Shown: positions 1-9,404, numbered from the stretch's first letter. The stretch is 64,000 bases of DNA from Mariniflexile sp. TRM1-10 (GCF_003425985.1 NZ_CP022985.1:285501-349500), one strand, 5' to 3'. Notes: a model not told the origin generated them from the letters alone. A program made the numbers and translations.

Positions 1-838
1 CAGCTGTGAAACCAAAAGGACGGGTTACATATTCATCACCTTTATCCCTGTAAAATACGGATCCAAAACGCATGGTTAATGAAGGATTGTTTTGTTTTAT
101 CCGTTTAATTACATTATTTAATTCAGCTTTTAAATAATCAATTTCATCTCCCATCGAACCAGTGGCATCAACTGCAAAAAATATATCAATTATTTGTGTG
201 TTAACTATAGCTTTGTTTAGGGTAACTTTATTAATACCCGTAGCAAACTCCTTTACATCTTTAACAATCGCTTCAGTTTCTTCAAATTTAACGCGGGCAG
301 TTAATTCGTCAAGTTCTAAATCTGACCATAATGTGGCCATTCCGTTATTATCTGTTTTAGTTTTCCAAACTTCTACCTGATTAGAAAAAAGACTGATTTC
401 AGCATTTGCAACCAATGATCCTTTATTATCTGCAATCAGAAAACTATACCTTTCTATTTCTTTAAGATGCCATTTATTTACATCTTCATAATACTCCTGA
501 TTATTTAACAAATTATTCCAGAAATCCCAATTATTAAGATCGTTCCATTCACCTGCAGTTAAAACCCCTGGTTCGAATTGTCCATTTGGATTCCCACCTC
601 CCCAATCACCTGTACCTCCAGTTGAGCCTCCGACAGAAGATTCTGAAGCAAAGGACAAATACGTTCCTTCTAAAATAGCTCCTGTTTGAGTTGATTCAGG
701 TTCAGTTACCTCTTCAAACAAACTTGTCTTACCAGTTGCTGTCTTTTTTCCTATTGGAGTTTCACCTTTTGAACAACCATATGTAAATATTACAATTGTT
801 ATTAAAGTCAATCTTATTAATACGTTTATTCTTATCAT
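1..838 (-). CDS. vWA-domain lipoprotein, N-terminal part (runs off the left edge)
   Basis: An open frame runs leftwards from ATG at 838 to the window edge, giving about 279 residues with no stop. It starts with a lipoprotein signal (hydrophobic stretch ending IFTYGCSKGE, lipobox Cys about residue 22). A low-complexity segment rich in Gly, Trp and Asn follows, then a beta-rich region (about 150-215) that could be a carboxypeptidase-regulatory-like fold. Near residue 235 comes IDIFFAVDATGSMGDE, a MIDAS-type DxTxS motif that opens a von Willebrand factor A domain. The rest of the vWA domain lies outside the window. It is probably an outer-membrane or periplasmic lipoprotein binding a partner through a metal ion. 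The partner cannot be inferred. Confidence 0.8.
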   Translation of the reverse strand, partial: MIRINVLIRLTLITIVIFTYGCSKGETPIGKKTATGKTSLFEEVTEPESTQTGAILEGTYLSFASESSVGGSTGGTGDWGGGNPNGQFEPGVLTAGEWNDLNNWDFWNNLLNNQEYYEDVNKWHLKEIERYSFLIADNKGSLVANAEISLFSNQVEVWKTKTDNNGMATLWSDLELDELTARVKFEETEAIVKDVKEFATGINKVTLNKAIVNTQIIDIFFAVDATGSMGDEIDYLKAELNNVIKRIKQNNPSLTMRFGSVFYRDKGDEYVTRPFGFTA

Positions 839-1047
839 GATAGTACGTTTTTTATTTTAGATACATACAAAATCAAAAGGTTGCGCCAAAAAACATTTTT
901 TATTACATTACTAATAAAATCCATGCTATAAGGCTAAAAATTTGTCCAGCAATATCTGTTCGTGAAAACATTTTCAAACCTAACCAGAAATTATGTGCTA
1001 CAAAATTTCACTGATAAAAATATCGTTTTTAATATTTTTTTTGCGAG

Positions 1048-1214
1048 TAAGAGCCTGTTTAAATTTGTATGATTGGATCTTCTATAGGTCATTTTTGATG
1101 CAAAATGAGGCGAAATCGAAGATAATGGCAGGGCCATTTGATGAGGTTTCAACGAAATTAGGCGCAAAAAAGGGGCATAGAAAAACAATTGATATAAATT
1201 TAAACAGGCTCTAA
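1048..1214. mobile_element. MITE-like element, about 161 bp with 16-bp perfect terminal inverted repeats
   Basis: GAGCCTGTTTAAATTT at 1051-1066 is repeated exactly inverted at 1196-1211, and both ends are flanked by TAA (1048-1050, 1212-1214), which looks like a 3-bp target duplication. The two halves are partly complementary along their length and meet at a short palindrome (AATGGC AGG GCCATT). No transposase is inside. The GAGCCTGTTT ends and TNA-type duplication resemble the IS1031/IS427 part of the IS5 family from memory, so a non-autonomous derivative is a reasonable inference. The small open frames across it are by-products. Confidence 0.65.
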
Positions 1215-1304
1215 ACGAATTTTCGTTTTTTCTAAGGCAAGTAATCATCATTAGACAGTAAAAAAATTTGTATATCCGTAATCAATCATTTAGAGAATAT
1301 CGTT

Positions 1305-1380
1305 GTCTGGTCGAGCGCAGTCGAGACCCAATTTTGAAGTCGTTAAGTTAATAACCTCTCGACTGCGCTCGAGGAGACCC
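1305..1380. repeat. Palindromic intergenic repeat (TCGAGCGCAGTCGAG type)
   Basis: GGTCGAGCGCAGTCGAGACC on the left faces CTCTCGACTGCGCTCGAGG on the right across about 30 nt. It can fold as a strong hairpin and is a variant of the CTGAGCGCAGTCGAA family seen at 13969, 22264 and 28853. It lies about 85 bp upstream of the YfcE gene. No coding function is visible. Confidence 0.6.
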
Positions 1381-1463
1381 GCTCATTATGATTAATAACG
1401 GACAATCAAAAAAAATTAAAACAATTATCTATAACTTTACAAACTGCACTACCATTAAATTCT

Positions 1464-1955
1464 ATGACCAAAATACTTTTACTTTCCGACACACATAGCT
1501 ATATAGATGATACCATTTTAAAATACGTAAAACAAGCGGATGAAGTTTGGCATGCGGGGGACATTGGTGATTTACAAGTTACCGATGCCATAAAAAAACT
1601 AAAACCTCTACGTGCTGTTTACGGAAATATTGATGATGCCAAAATTAGAGGTGAATTTCCTGAAAACAATCGGTTTATGTGTGAAGGTGTCGATGTTTGG
1701 ATAACCCATATTGGCGGCTACCCAAAAGCTTATAACATTCGGGTTCGTGATGAAATTCGAGCAAATCCGCCTCGACTTTTTATTTGTGGGCATTCACATA
1801 TTTTAAAAGTGATGCCAGATAAAAAACTTGGTTTACTGCACATGAATCCTGGCGCTGTGGGTAAACACGGCTTTCATAAAACCAGAACCATGTTGCGCTT
1901 TACTATTGATGGTAGCAAGATTGATAATTTAGAAGTGATCGAGTTTCAGAAATAA
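1464..1955 (+). CDS. YfcE/MJ0936-family metallophosphoesterase
   Basis: The 163-residue cytoplasmic protein has the complete metallophosphoesterase motif set: D9 and H11 (LLSDTHS), D33 (HAGDIGD), N55 (YGNID), H82 (THIGG) and H110/H112 (CGHSH), followed by HMNPGAVG. These residues bind the two-metal centre. The length and motif spacing fit the small YfcE-like family, whose members hydrolyse phosphodiesters in vitro. The physiological substrate is unknown. The ATG at 1464 is the first start, and the conserved strand begins at residue 4. It stands alone between a repeat and a 414-bp gap. Confidence 0.9.
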   Translation: MTKILLLSDTHSYIDDTILKYVKQADEVWHAGDIGDLQVTDAIKKLKPLRAVYGNIDDAKIRGEFPENNRFMCEGVDVWITHIGGYPKAYNIRVRDEIRANPPRLFICGHSHILKVMPDKKLGLLHMNPGAVGKHGFHKTRTMLRFTIDGSKIDNLEVIEFQK

Positions 1956-2370
1956 TCCACAATACTTAATTTAAAAGCATTGTTGTCCGATAAAACTTTT
2001 ATAATTATCTGCAAACACAGTGATAATGGCATTTAAAGAGATTATTGATTTGCGAACTTGCTTTTTATACTAATTTGCCGCTTAGCGATTATTAAAACAG
2101 AATCACAAATAAATATTTGAATGTCAATTCATTACCATTCAAACCTATATTCTATTTTCTATTGCCTCTTGTCTATTGCCTCTTTATCTTTTAACGAAGC
2201 CTTGAACCTTTAACCGGACACTATTGATTTAAAAAGTACGCTTCTTTCTATTTTACCCTCCTTTTATGTTAATGTTTTCCCAAACCTTAGCATTTATAAG
2301 CTGAGATTATGTCGGTCAATTCATAAATTGTAGTTTTGTAACAATTTAAAAACAGAAAACATAATTATTT
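1956..2370. other. Intergenic stretch without a recognisable gene
   Basis: AT-rich sequence with short degenerate direct repeats around 2155-2190 (ctattgcctcttgtctattgcc). No reading frame with a recognisable product was found on either strand. TAGTTTTG at 2331-2338 fits the flavobacterial -7 consensus TAnnTTTG, 32 bp before the FKBP start, but no clear -33 TTG is seen. Confidence 0.4.
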
Positions 2371-2799
2371 ATGAGTCAAGTAAAAGAGAATGATACCGTA
2401 AAAGTTCATTACACAGGAAAATTAAGCAATGGTCAAGTTTTTGACAGTTCACTGGAAAGAGAACCGTTAGAAATAACTTTAGGACAAGGTATGCTGATTC
2501 CTGGTTTTGAAAAAGGTATGATAGACATGAAGGTTAATGAGAAAAAAACAATTCATATTCCTGTTGCAGAAGCATATGGCGATATACAAAAAGAGTTGTT
2601 TCATGAAGTAAATAAAGACCAATTACCACAGGATATGACTCCGGAAGTTGGTATGGGGTTGGTTTCACAAAAACCTGACGGTACTGAAATACAATTTCGT
2701 GTAGCAGAAGTTCATGAAGAACATATTATTATAGATGCTAATCACCCATTAGCAGGACAAGATTTAATATTCGATTTAGAACTTGTTGAAATAAAATAG
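2371..2799 (+). CDS. FKBP-type peptidyl-prolyl cis-trans isomerase, SlyD-like
   Basis: The 142-residue protein begins MSQVKENDTVKVHYTGKL and continues with GQVFDSS, GQGMLIPGFEKGM and VNEKKTIHIPVAEAYG, the hallmark FKBP sequence. A larger insert-in-flap segment with PEVGMGL follows, as in SlyD. It lacks the His-rich metal-binding tail of E. coli SlyD. Members catalyse prolyl isomerisation and act as folding helpers. No signal peptide is present, so it is cytosolic. It is monocistronic, and its stop codon touches the GC-rich repeat that follows. Confidence 0.92.
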   Translation: MSQVKENDTVKVHYTGKLSNGQVFDSSLEREPLEITLGQGMLIPGFEKGMIDMKVNEKKTIHIPVAEAYGDIQKELFHEVNKDQLPQDMTPEVGMGLVSQKPDGTEIQFRVAEVHEEHIIIDANHPLAGQDLIFDLELVEIK

Positions 2800-2922
2800 C
2801 CCTTCCTAAATCCTTCCCAAAGGGAAGGACTCGCCCACTGTTTCGGCATATTATATTGTAAAAATAGTATTCCTTTTCAGAACCGAGTGTTCCCTTCCCT
2901 TTGGGAAGGGTTAGGGTTGGGC
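2799..2922. repeat. Element with inverted ends, each containing CCTTCCCAAAGGGAAGG
   Basis: Two copies of a short hairpin (CCTTCCCAAAGGGAAGG at 2812-2828 and its TTT-loop counterpart near 2891-2910) lie in opposite orientation. Both are embedded in longer inverted ends (GCCCttcctaaat... and ...ttagggttgggc). The arrangement is a paired-hairpin intergenic repeat that directly abuts the FKBP stop codon. Confidence 0.6.
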
Positions 2923-2923
2923 A

Positions 2924-2955
2924 TAAAAAAACCCAAAGCTTTCACCTTGGGTTTT
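2924..2955 (-). terminator. Rho-independent terminator after the DUF4293 gene
   Basis: On the minus strand AAAACCCAAGG and CTTTGGGTTTTTTT can pair, ending in a T run. It sits 31 bp beyond the DUF4293 stop and could also stop plus-strand transcripts. Confidence 0.6.
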
Positions 2956-2985
2956 AACGCACTAATACTACTAAGATATTAGGTT

Positions 2986-3396
2986 TTATCGCAATCGATC
3001 TACAGATTTTACGAGATCTTCATCCTTCTTGATGGCCTTATTGGCTAAAGCCAAAAACACGATAGAAACAATAGGAAGAAGCATCCCAATACCTTTCTCA
3101 GAAACCGCCGTTTCTCCAGATACATTTAGAGATTGATACACAAAAAATCCTAGTAAAATAAAGTTTAATATGATGTTAAGTCGTCCCAATATAAATTGAG
3201 ACTTCCTATTTTTATACTTAAATATGGTTATCAAAGATAGCAATGCCGACCCAAGAAACAATCCTAAATACAACAAACTATCTTTTGCATATACTATAAC
3301 GTCTTCATTTGTAACCCATAAATGCAATACAAATATTAACCCACCAGATATAATTGCTGCGATTAAAAGGTATACGGTTTGAATGCGCTGTAACAT
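2986..3396 (-). CDS. DUF4293 family membrane protein
   Basis: The 136-residue protein starts MLQRIQTVYLLIAAIISGG and has four predicted membrane segments, ending with a Lys-rich tail. The opening QRIQTVYLL and the four-helix layout are characteristic of DUF4293, a Bacteroidota family without known function. It is divergent from rho with a 196-bp gap, an arrangement I recall from other Flavobacteriaceae. Confidence 0.85.
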   Translation of the reverse strand: MLQRIQTVYLLIAAIISGGLIFVLHLWVTNEDVIVYAKDSLLYLGLFLGSALLSLITIFKYKNRKSQFILGRLNIILNFILLGFFVYQSLNVSGETAVSEKGIGMLLPIVSIVFLALANKAIKKDEDLVKSVDRLR

Positions 3397-3592
3397 ATAA
3401 ATTTATAATATTGATGGCAAAAATAATAGTTTCTTTTGTAAAATAAATGTAAAAAATTAAAATAAAGTTGTATAATTGCAGTATTAATTCTCAACAACCA
3501 CACATAGAGGTTGTTAATTCTTCAGAATAAAATTCATTTTTTTTCAGAATAACTCTAATTTATATTCTAAACACATATTATATTAAACATCA

Positions 3593-5266
3593 ATGTTTGA
3601 AATTTCACAATTAAACGAAAAGAAACTCTCTGATTTACAAGAGATTGCGCAGAAGTTGAACGTCCCAAAATACCGTTCTTTAAAAAAAGCGGATTTAGTT
3701 TATCAAATACTAGATCACCAAGCTGCAAACCCAAAAGCTGTTGAAGCCGTTGTAGAACCAACGCCACAACCTACCGTTAATACTACAGAAAAAACAGAAA
3801 AAAAGGAACCAAAAAAACCTAGGCAACGTGTTACAAAGCCTGTAAAAAATACACCTATAAAACAAGAGCAAAAACCTGTAGCTGAAAAAGCAGCGGCTCC
3901 TATAGAAAAAACAGAAAAAGCCCCTCAAGAAACTAAAGAAGACAATAAGCCAGTTAACCCACCAAAACCTAGAGTTCAAAACGAGCGTCCAAACGACAAT
4001 CAGCAAAAACCGGCAAACCAAAAAAGAGAGCACAACCCAAACCAATCTCAAAAAAATCAAAATCAACATAAAAACCAAAAAAATGGTAATGTGAATGTGG
4101 ATGCTGGAAATAAAGATACCAGAAACCGTTACCGCGAACCAGATTTTGAATTTGATGCCATTATTGAAAGTGAAGGTGTTTTAGATGTTATGCAAGATGG
4201 ATATGGTTTTTTACGCTCATCGGACTATAACTATTTATCATCGCCTGATGATATTTATGTGTCACAATCGCAAATTCGTTTGTTCGGATTAAAGAAAGGC
4301 GATACGGTTTTAGGAAACGTACGTCCTCCAAAAGAAGGTGAAAAATACTTTCCTTTAATTAAAGTCATAAGAATTAATGGTCAGAAACCAGAAGTTGTTA
4401 GAGACCGTGTGTCTTTCGAACATTTAACACCATTATTTCCTAAAGAAAAATTCAATTTAGCTGAAAAACAAAGCACCATTTCTACGCGAATTATGGATTT
4501 GTTTTCTCCAATTGGAAAAGGACAACGTGGTATGATCGTATCGCAACCAAAAACAGGTAAAACTATGTTACTTAAAGATGTTGCCAATGCTATTGCTGCC
4601 AACCATCCTGAGGTATATTTAATGATTTTACTAATTGATGAACGTCCGGAAGAAGTTACCGATATGCAACGTAATGTACGTGGCGAAGTCATATCTTCAA
4701 CCTTTGATAAAGAAGCACACGAGCACGTTAAAATCGCCGATATTGTCCTTGAAAAAGCAAAACGTTTGGTAGAATGCGGGCACGACGTAGTAATTCTTTT
4801 AGATTCTATTACGCGTTTAGCAAGAGCTTATAACACTGTGCAACCGGCCTCTGGCAAAATATTAAGTGGTGGTGTAGATGCCAATGCATTACACAAACCA
4901 AAACGTTTCTTTGGTGCAGCCAGAAATATTGAAAACGGCGGCTCTTTAACCATTATCGCTACGGCACTTACAGATACAGGTTCTAAAATGGACGAAGTCA
5001 TTTTTGAAGAATTTAAAGGAACTGGTAACATGGAACTACAGTTGGATAGAAAAATATCGAACCGTCGTATTTTCCCTGCTATCGATTTAACATCTTCGAG
5101 CACGCGTCGCGATGATTTACTATTAGATGAAAACACCATACAACGCATGTGGGTAATGCGCAAGTACCTTGCTGACATGAACCCTGTTGAAGCTATGGAA
5201 TTCATTAACGAACGTTTTAAACAAACCAGAAACAACGAAGAATTTTTAATATCCATGAATGGATAA
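3593..5266 (+). CDS. rho: Transcription termination factor Rho
   Basis: The 557-residue protein has an N-terminal Rho-N SAP-like domain (1-40: [11 protein letters not shown]...[14 protein letters not shown]). A long low-complexity insert rich in Lys, Pro, Gln and Asn (about 50-185) follows, then the cold-shock RNA-binding domain (about 190-265) and the RecA-like ATPase. The ATPase has Walker A SQPKTGKT near residue 320, [13 protein letters not shown], and Walker [17 protein letters not shown]. Rho is the hexameric RNA-dependent ATPase that terminates transcription. The disordered insert makes it longer than the E. coli protein (about 419), which is usual in Bacteroidota. A hairpin terminator follows about 100 bp downstream. 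Confidence 0.97.
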   Translation: MFEISQLNEKKLSDLQEIAQKLNVPKYRSLKKADLVYQILDHQAANPKAVEAVVEPTPQPTVNTTEKTEKKEPKKPRQRVTKPVKNTPIKQEQKPVAEKAAAPIEKTEKAPQETKEDNKPVNPPKPRVQNERPNDNQQKPANQKREHNPNQSQKNQNQHKNQKNGNVNVDAGNKDTRNRYREPDFEFDAIIESEGVLDVMQDGYGFLRSSDYNYLSSPDDIYVSQSQIRLFGLKKGDTVLGNVRPPKEGEKYFPLIKVIRINGQKPEVVRDRVSFEHLTPLFPKEKFNLAEKQSTISTRIMDLFSPIGKGQRGMIVSQPKTGKTMLLKDVANAIAANHPEVYLMILLIDERPEEVTDMQRNVRGEVISSTFDKEAHEHVKIADIVLEKAKRLVECGHDVVILLDSITRLARAYNTVQPASGKILSGGVDANALHKPKRFFGAARNIENGGSLTIIATALTDTGSKMDEVIFEEFKGTGNMELQLDRKISNRRIFPAIDLTSSSTRRDDLLLDENTIQRMWVMRKYLADMNPVEAMEFINERFKQTRNNEEFLISMNG

Positions 5267-5363
5267 TTCGAAACGAATACTTTTCAATATAAACAAAGTA
5301 TTCAATACAATAGTATTCCTTCAACCACAAGGAAGCTAACTAACTAAACATTAAACTAAACCT

Positions 5364-5399
5364 AAAAAGCCTTAGCAAATTTCTGTTAAGGCTTTTTTA
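5364..5399 (+). terminator. Rho-independent terminator after rho
   Basis: AAAAAGCCTTA and TTAAGGCTTTTTT pair around an 11-nt loop and end in a T run, about 100 bp after the rho stop. Confidence 0.8.
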
Positions 5400-5442
5400 T
5401 TTACAAACAGAGTTGTTTTACGATTAATGATTAACTATTGAC

Positions 5443-5475
5443 GATTCAGAATTCAGAATTCAGAATTCAGAATTT
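5443..5475. repeat. Short tandem repeat, unit GAATTCA
   Basis: Four to five head-to-tail copies of a 7-nt unit lie between rho and the next gene. Further degenerate repeats (caattgccaattg type) lie at 5585-5635. This is one of many such tracts in the window. The 5267-5632 gap otherwise holds only the rho terminator. Confidence 0.7.
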
Positions 5476-5632
5476 AAAACTCAACAAACCAACAGCCAAA
5501 ACCTAACAACCATCGACAAAACCCAACCAACAACAATTCACGTCCACTTCAAAGCAAAAAAAATCCCAAGCAAACGCTCAGGATTAATTATTAATTGTTA
5601 ATTGCCAATTGTTAAATGCCAACTGCCAATTG

Positions 5633-5986
5633 CTAATTGTATTGATTCAAAAGATCTCTATATTCCTTTAAGTCAGATATATTTATTCTGTTATTAAGAT
5701 TTTTTATAAGCGCAATTAAATACTTTAAGCTTTCAACAGGTTCGTTCTCTGTTTCAACTTCAACATCATCATCTTCATCAACAAGCATAGGAATCAAAAA
5801 TGAGTCGTTCTCTTCAATATGCTCATAAGTTAGCCTAAGAACCTTTACTACTAGCGGAATTTGCTCTTCTAAGGCATAAGTTCTTAATTCTTTAATATCG
5901 TTAATTAATGTATCTGTGTTGATACCTGTTTTATCAAGATCATTCAGAATTTTATCTATTAACTTAAGTGCTGCTTTATTTTCCAA
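5633..5986 (-). CDS. Conserved hypothetical protein, acidic and helical
   Basis: The 117-residue protein has no signal or membrane segment. It is mostly helical by composition, with an acidic run DEDDDVEVETENE near the middle that would form a flexible linker between two helical halves. I do not recognise a family. It lies downstream of rpsT on the same strand but separated by the rpsT terminator, so it probably has its own promoter. Confidence 0.6.
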   Translation of the reverse strand: MENKAALKLIDKILNDLDKTGINTDTLINDIKELRTYALEEQIPLVVKVLRLTYEHIEENDSFLIPMLVDEDDDVEVETENEPVESLKYLIALIKNLNNRINISDLKEYRDLLNQYN

Positions 5987-6140
5987 AAGGGTAATATTTA
6001 GGTGAATAATTAATTTTTTTGTATTTGCAAATTTAAATTTTTAGAAATCAAATATCGCTATTTATTCTATGATTTTACATTTATAATTTTGACCACTTTT
6101 ATAATTCTAAATACACTGCTTTAGGTGCAAAAAGTTCATA

Positions 6141-6170
6141 AAAAAAGCCTCTCGATATTGAGAAGCTTTT
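6141..6170 (-). terminator. Terminator after rpsT
   Basis: On the minus strand AAGCTTCTCAATATCGAGAGGCTT folds into a hairpin with one mismatch and is followed by T residues, 24 bp past the rpsT stop. Confidence 0.65.
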
Positions 6171-6193
6171 AAATATTATAAAAAAAAACATTC

Positions 6194-6445
6194 TTAAAGC
6201 GTGGCAATGTGCTTAGCTAAACCAGATTTTAGGTTAGCTGCTTTATTGGAATGAATAACATTTTTCTTAGCCAATCTATCTAACATAGAAACAACAGAAG
6301 GAAATAACGCTTCAGCTTCTTTCTTATCAGTTAACTCACGTAATTTTTTAATAGCATTACGAGTTGTTTTATGCTGATATTTGTTAACCAAACGCTTAGC
6401 TTCGTTACTTCTAATTCTTTTTAATGCTGACTTATGATTTGCCAT
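6194..6445 (-). CDS. rpsT: 30S ribosomal protein S20
   Basis: The 83-residue basic protein begins [19 protein letters not shown] and ends [11 protein letters not shown], a full-length match to the S20 pattern: three long helices, NHKSA start, and an [18 protein letters not shown] core. S20 binds 16S rRNA early in 30S assembly. It starts 28 bp downstream of tRNA-Glu on the same strand, so both may share a transcript. Confidence 0.96.
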   Translation of the reverse strand: MANHKSALKRIRSNEAKRLVNKYQHKTTRNAIKKLRELTDKKEAEALFPSVVSMLDRLAKKNVIHSNKAANLKSGLAKHIATL

Positions 6446-6472
6446 TTTATACTTTATTTTTTTTAAAAATTG

Positions 6473-6544
6473 TAGCCCGTAGGGGAATCGAACCCCTCTT
6501 ACCAGGATGAAAACCTGGCGTCCTAGCCGATAGACGAACGGGCC
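6473..6544 (-). tRNA. tRNA-Glu (anticodon TTC)
   Basis: A 72-nt cloverleaf reads GGCCCGT...ACGGGCTA on the minus strand. The anticodon arm CCAGG TTTTCAT CCTGG places TTC at the anticodon. The T arm AGGGG TTCGATT CCCCT is perfect. The CCA is not encoded. It lies between proS and rpsT, all on the minus strand. Confidence 0.96.
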
Positions 6545-6716
6545 ATTTGTTTTGAGTGCGCAAAGATAAATTTAATTTTTAAAATTACAACTTTAAAAAT
6601 TTAAAAATTTACATCACTTTTTTCAAATAACTCACAACGTTTCCATTGCGGATGCAAAAATACAACTATTTTTAAATGTCGCAATAGCTGCGCAAACTTT
6701 TTTGAAAAAAAATTAT

Positions 6717-8195
6717 TTAATATGCTTTTGCAAACAAAACTCTGCCTTTTGAAGGTTTTCCAGAATACACACAAACACCTTCTTCTTCCTTCATTTCCAA
6801 AGGAATACATCGAATTGTTGCTTTAGTAAGCTCTTTTATCTTCTCTTCTGTTTCGTTTGTACCATCCCAATGTGCCGAAATAAATCCTGTTTTATTCTCT
6901 AAAACATCTTTAAATTCTTCAAAACTATTAACTTCCGTGATGTGGGAATCCCTGAAACTCAATGCTTTTTTAAATAAAGCCTCTTGAATTTCTTTTAATA
7001 AACTTTCAACCGTACTGGTTAAATCGTTTAAAGCAACTACCGATTTTGTTAAAGTATCGCGTCTAGCCAACTCTACCGTAGCGTTTTCTAAATCTTTTGG
7101 CCCAATAGCGATACGCAATGGCACCCCTTGCAATTCGTGTTGTGCAAACTTAGCTCCTGGACGTTGCGTATCCCTGTCGTCAAACTTAACCGTAATACCT
7201 TTGGCCCTTAAATCGCTTAAAATACCTTTAGCAACTTCAGATACAGCTGCAAATTCTTCATCACTCTTATATATAGGCACAATAACGACTTGATTTGGTG
7301 CCAAACTTGGCGGTAATACCAATCCGTTATCATCACTATGCGTCATAATTAAAGCCCCCATCAAACGTGTTGAAACACCCCAAGAAGTTGCCCATACATA
7401 ATCTTGCTTTCCTTCTTTATTAGCAAACTTAACATCAAAAGCTTTGGCAAAATTCTGTCCCAAAAAGTGTGAAGTCCCAGCTTGAAGCGCTTTCCCATCC
7501 TGCATCAATGCTTCGATACAAAACGTTTCATCGGCACCTGCAAAGCGTTCGCTTTCGGTTTTCATCCCTTGCACCACAGGAATTGCCATAAAATTTTCAG
7601 CAAAGGTTGCGTATACATTATTCATCAATCTAGCTTCCGCCATGGCTTCTGCTTTAGTTTGGTGTGCCGTATGCCCTTCTTGCCATAAAAATTCTGCGGT
7701 ACGCAAAAATAAACGGGTACGCATTTCCCAGCGTACCACATTCGCCCATTGGTTAATCAATATTGGTAAATCCCTGTAAGATTGAATCCAGTTTCTATAG
7801 GTATTCCAAATAATGGCTTCACTAGTTGGACGCACGATCAGCTCTTCTTCCAGTTTTGCTTCAGGATCTACACGTAATTTCCCCGGTTTATCTGGATCGG
7901 CTTGCAATCTGTAATGTGTTACAATAGCACATTCCTTAGCAAATCCTTCAGCATTCTTTTCTTCAGCTTCAAATAAACTTTTGGGGACAAATAATGGAAA
8001 ATACGCATTTTGATGTCCTGTTTCTTTAAACATTTTATCTAATTCTGCTTGCATTTTTTCCCAAATTGCGTATCCATACGGCTTGATGACCATACAACCA
8101 CGAACCGCCGAATTCTCCGCCAGGTCTGCTTTGACAACCAGTTCATTATACCATTTGGAATAATCTTCTGCCCTACTAGTAAGTTTTTTACTCAT
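6717..8195 (-). CDS. proS: Prolyl-tRNA synthetase, short (archaeal/eukaryotic-like) type
   Basis: The protein is 492 residues from [16 protein letters not shown]. An upstream in-frame ATG at 8213 would add six residues, but the conserved sequence begins at MSKK. Class II motifs are present: [13 protein letters not shown] (motif 2 region), [14 protein letters not shown], and [37 protein letters not shown]. An anticodon-binding domain ([10 protein letters not shown]...) and a C-terminal zinc-type domain follow. It charges tRNA-Pro. The length fits the ProS3 type that lacks the editing insertion of E. coli ProRS. It is divergent from the lipoprotein gene at 8295. Confidence 0.96.
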   Translation of the reverse strand: MSKKLTSRAEDYSKWYNELVVKADLAENSAVRGCMVIKPYGYAIWEKMQAELDKMFKETGHQNAYFPLFVPKSLFEAEEKNAEGFAKECAIVTHYRLQADPDKPGKLRVDPEAKLEEELIVRPTSEAIIWNTYRNWIQSYRDLPILINQWANVVRWEMRTRLFLRTAEFLWQEGHTAHQTKAEAMAEARLMNNVYATFAENFMAIPVVQGMKTESERFAGADETFCIEALMQDGKALQAGTSHFLGQNFAKAFDVKFANKEGKQDYVWATSWGVSTRLMGALIMTHSDDNGLVLPPSLAPNQVVIVPIYKSDEEFAAVSEVAKGILSDLRAKGITVKFDDRDTQRPGAKFAQHELQGVPLRIAIGPKDLENATVELARRDTLTKSVVALNDLTSTVESLLKEIQEALFKKALSFRDSHITEVNSFEEFKDVLENKTGFISAHWDGTNETEEKIKELTKATIRCIPLEMKEEEGVCVYSGKPSKGRVLFAKAY

Positions 8196-8294
8196 ATATG
8201 TGTTTTGGCACAAATATTGTGCTTATGTTAAATAAAAAAATAGTTCAGCAAAACTAACTATTTTTGTTATGTTCAACAATAAAAATCAAGAGAT

Positions 8295-9404
8295 ATGCAA
8301 TTAAATACCTACTTTATAAAAAAAATGCCATACTTGGCTATTCTTAGCTTAGTATTTGGCTTATACTCATGTGGTTCGTATCAATATGTTGGCGTAGATA
8401 ATGATGGTATTTATGGTAGCACGCCTAGAACCGTTCAGTATGAAGAAACCGTTGTTGAAGTGCCTCAAAATTCAAATAGTAATTACTATCAAAATTACTT
8501 TAAGAATAAATCTTTGGAAACAGAGTACATGACGTCTAATAACGAGATTTTTACCGATATTGATACCTATGAAGGCAACAATATTCAAAATGATTCTTTA
8601 AATAATAACTACCAAGGTTATGGGGGTTGGGGACAGGAGCAATCGAATGTCACTATAAATCTTCATTCTGATTTTGGTTTTGGTTTCAATAATTATTGGT
8701 GGAACAGTCCTTATTACAACCGTTGGGGCTATGGTTATGGTTGGAACAACTGGGGTTATTATGATCCATATTGGCATGCTCCTTATTATGGAGGCTTCTA
8801 TAATAGTTGGACTTTTTACAACCCTTGGGGCTATGGCTATTATGGGAATCCTTATAGATACTATGGCTATAATAACTATGGATATTATGGCAATAATGGG
8901 TATTATAGCAGACGTAATGTTTCCTACAGTGCCAGCAGAAGAGGCAGTAATTATAGCACCGACTCTAGAAGTTTAAGTAACAATAATTATAGCACTTCAA
9001 GACGAAGCAGCACTAACAGTTCTGGAAATACTTCAAAGTATAATACTTCCAGAAGAAGCAGTGTAAATGCAAGTTCGCCAACTTCAGCCTATAATTCGAG
9101 ACAAAACAATTCTAACGGTACACGTGTTTATACAAATACCCAAAGAAGAACAACCTATAGTACGCCTTCAGCGAATTCTACTACCAGATCGTCTTCTACA
9201 GTAAGACGAAGCTCGGGAAGCACTTATACGCCTTCAAATAGTAATAATTCAAGAACATATTCTAGACCATCTTCAAGCAATTCTACATATACACCTAGTA
9301 GAAGTTCTAGTCCTTCTTCGGGTAGTAGCACAAGATCTTCTAGCGGTGGTTCTGGAAGCAGCAGAAGTTCTGGTTCTTCAAGTGGCGGTGGAAGACGTGG
9401 ATAA
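8295..9404 (+). CDS. Low-complexity lipoprotein (Gly/Tyr/Trp-rich centre, Ser/Arg-rich tail)
   Basis: The 369-residue protein has a lipoprotein signal (PYLAILSLVFGLYSCGSY). About 100 moderately complex residues follow, then a Tyr/Gly/Asn/Trp-rich block (about 125-215, many YGY and NNYGYYG units) and a long Ser/Arg/Thr-rich tail ending SGSSSGGGRRG. No enzyme motif is present. The composition suggests a disordered, sticky surface or envelope protein. I recall similar proteins beside proS and FadL-like genes in other Flavobacteriaceae. The next gene starts 25 bp later, so the two are probably one operon. Confidence 0.75.
   Translation: MQLNTYFIKKMPYLAILSLVFGLYSCGSYQYVGVDNDGIYGSTPRTVQYEETVVEVPQNSNSNYYQNYFKNKSLETEYMTSNNEIFTDIDTYEGNNIQNDSLNNNYQGYGGWGQEQSNVTINLHSDFGFGFNNYWWNSPYYNRWGYGYGWNNWGYYDPYWHAPYYGGFYNSWTFYNPWGYGYYGNPYRYYGYNNYGYYGNNGYYSRRNVSYSASRRGSNYSTDSRSLSNNNYSTSRRSSTNSSGNTSKYNTSRRSSVNASSPTSAYNSRQNNSNGTRVYTNTQRRTTYSTPSANSTTRSSSTVRRSSGSTYTPSNSNNSRTYSRPSSSNSTYTPSRSSSPSSGSSTRSSSGGSGSSRSSGSSSGGGRRG

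Noticed and set aside
991..1251. Two overlapping short open frames on opposite strands
   Set aside because: They span the MITE-like element and its inverted ends. They have no recognisable protein features and are a by-product of the palindromic sequence.
3710..4078. A long antisense frame rich in Phe, Leu, Cys and Trp inside rho
   Set aside because: It is opposite the Lys/Gln/Asn-rich linker of Rho and its composition is just the complement of that low-complexity region.
8196..8213. Upstream ATG for prolyl-tRNA synthetase
   Set aside because: It adds MCQNTY, which precedes the conserved [16 protein letters not shown] start and has no support.
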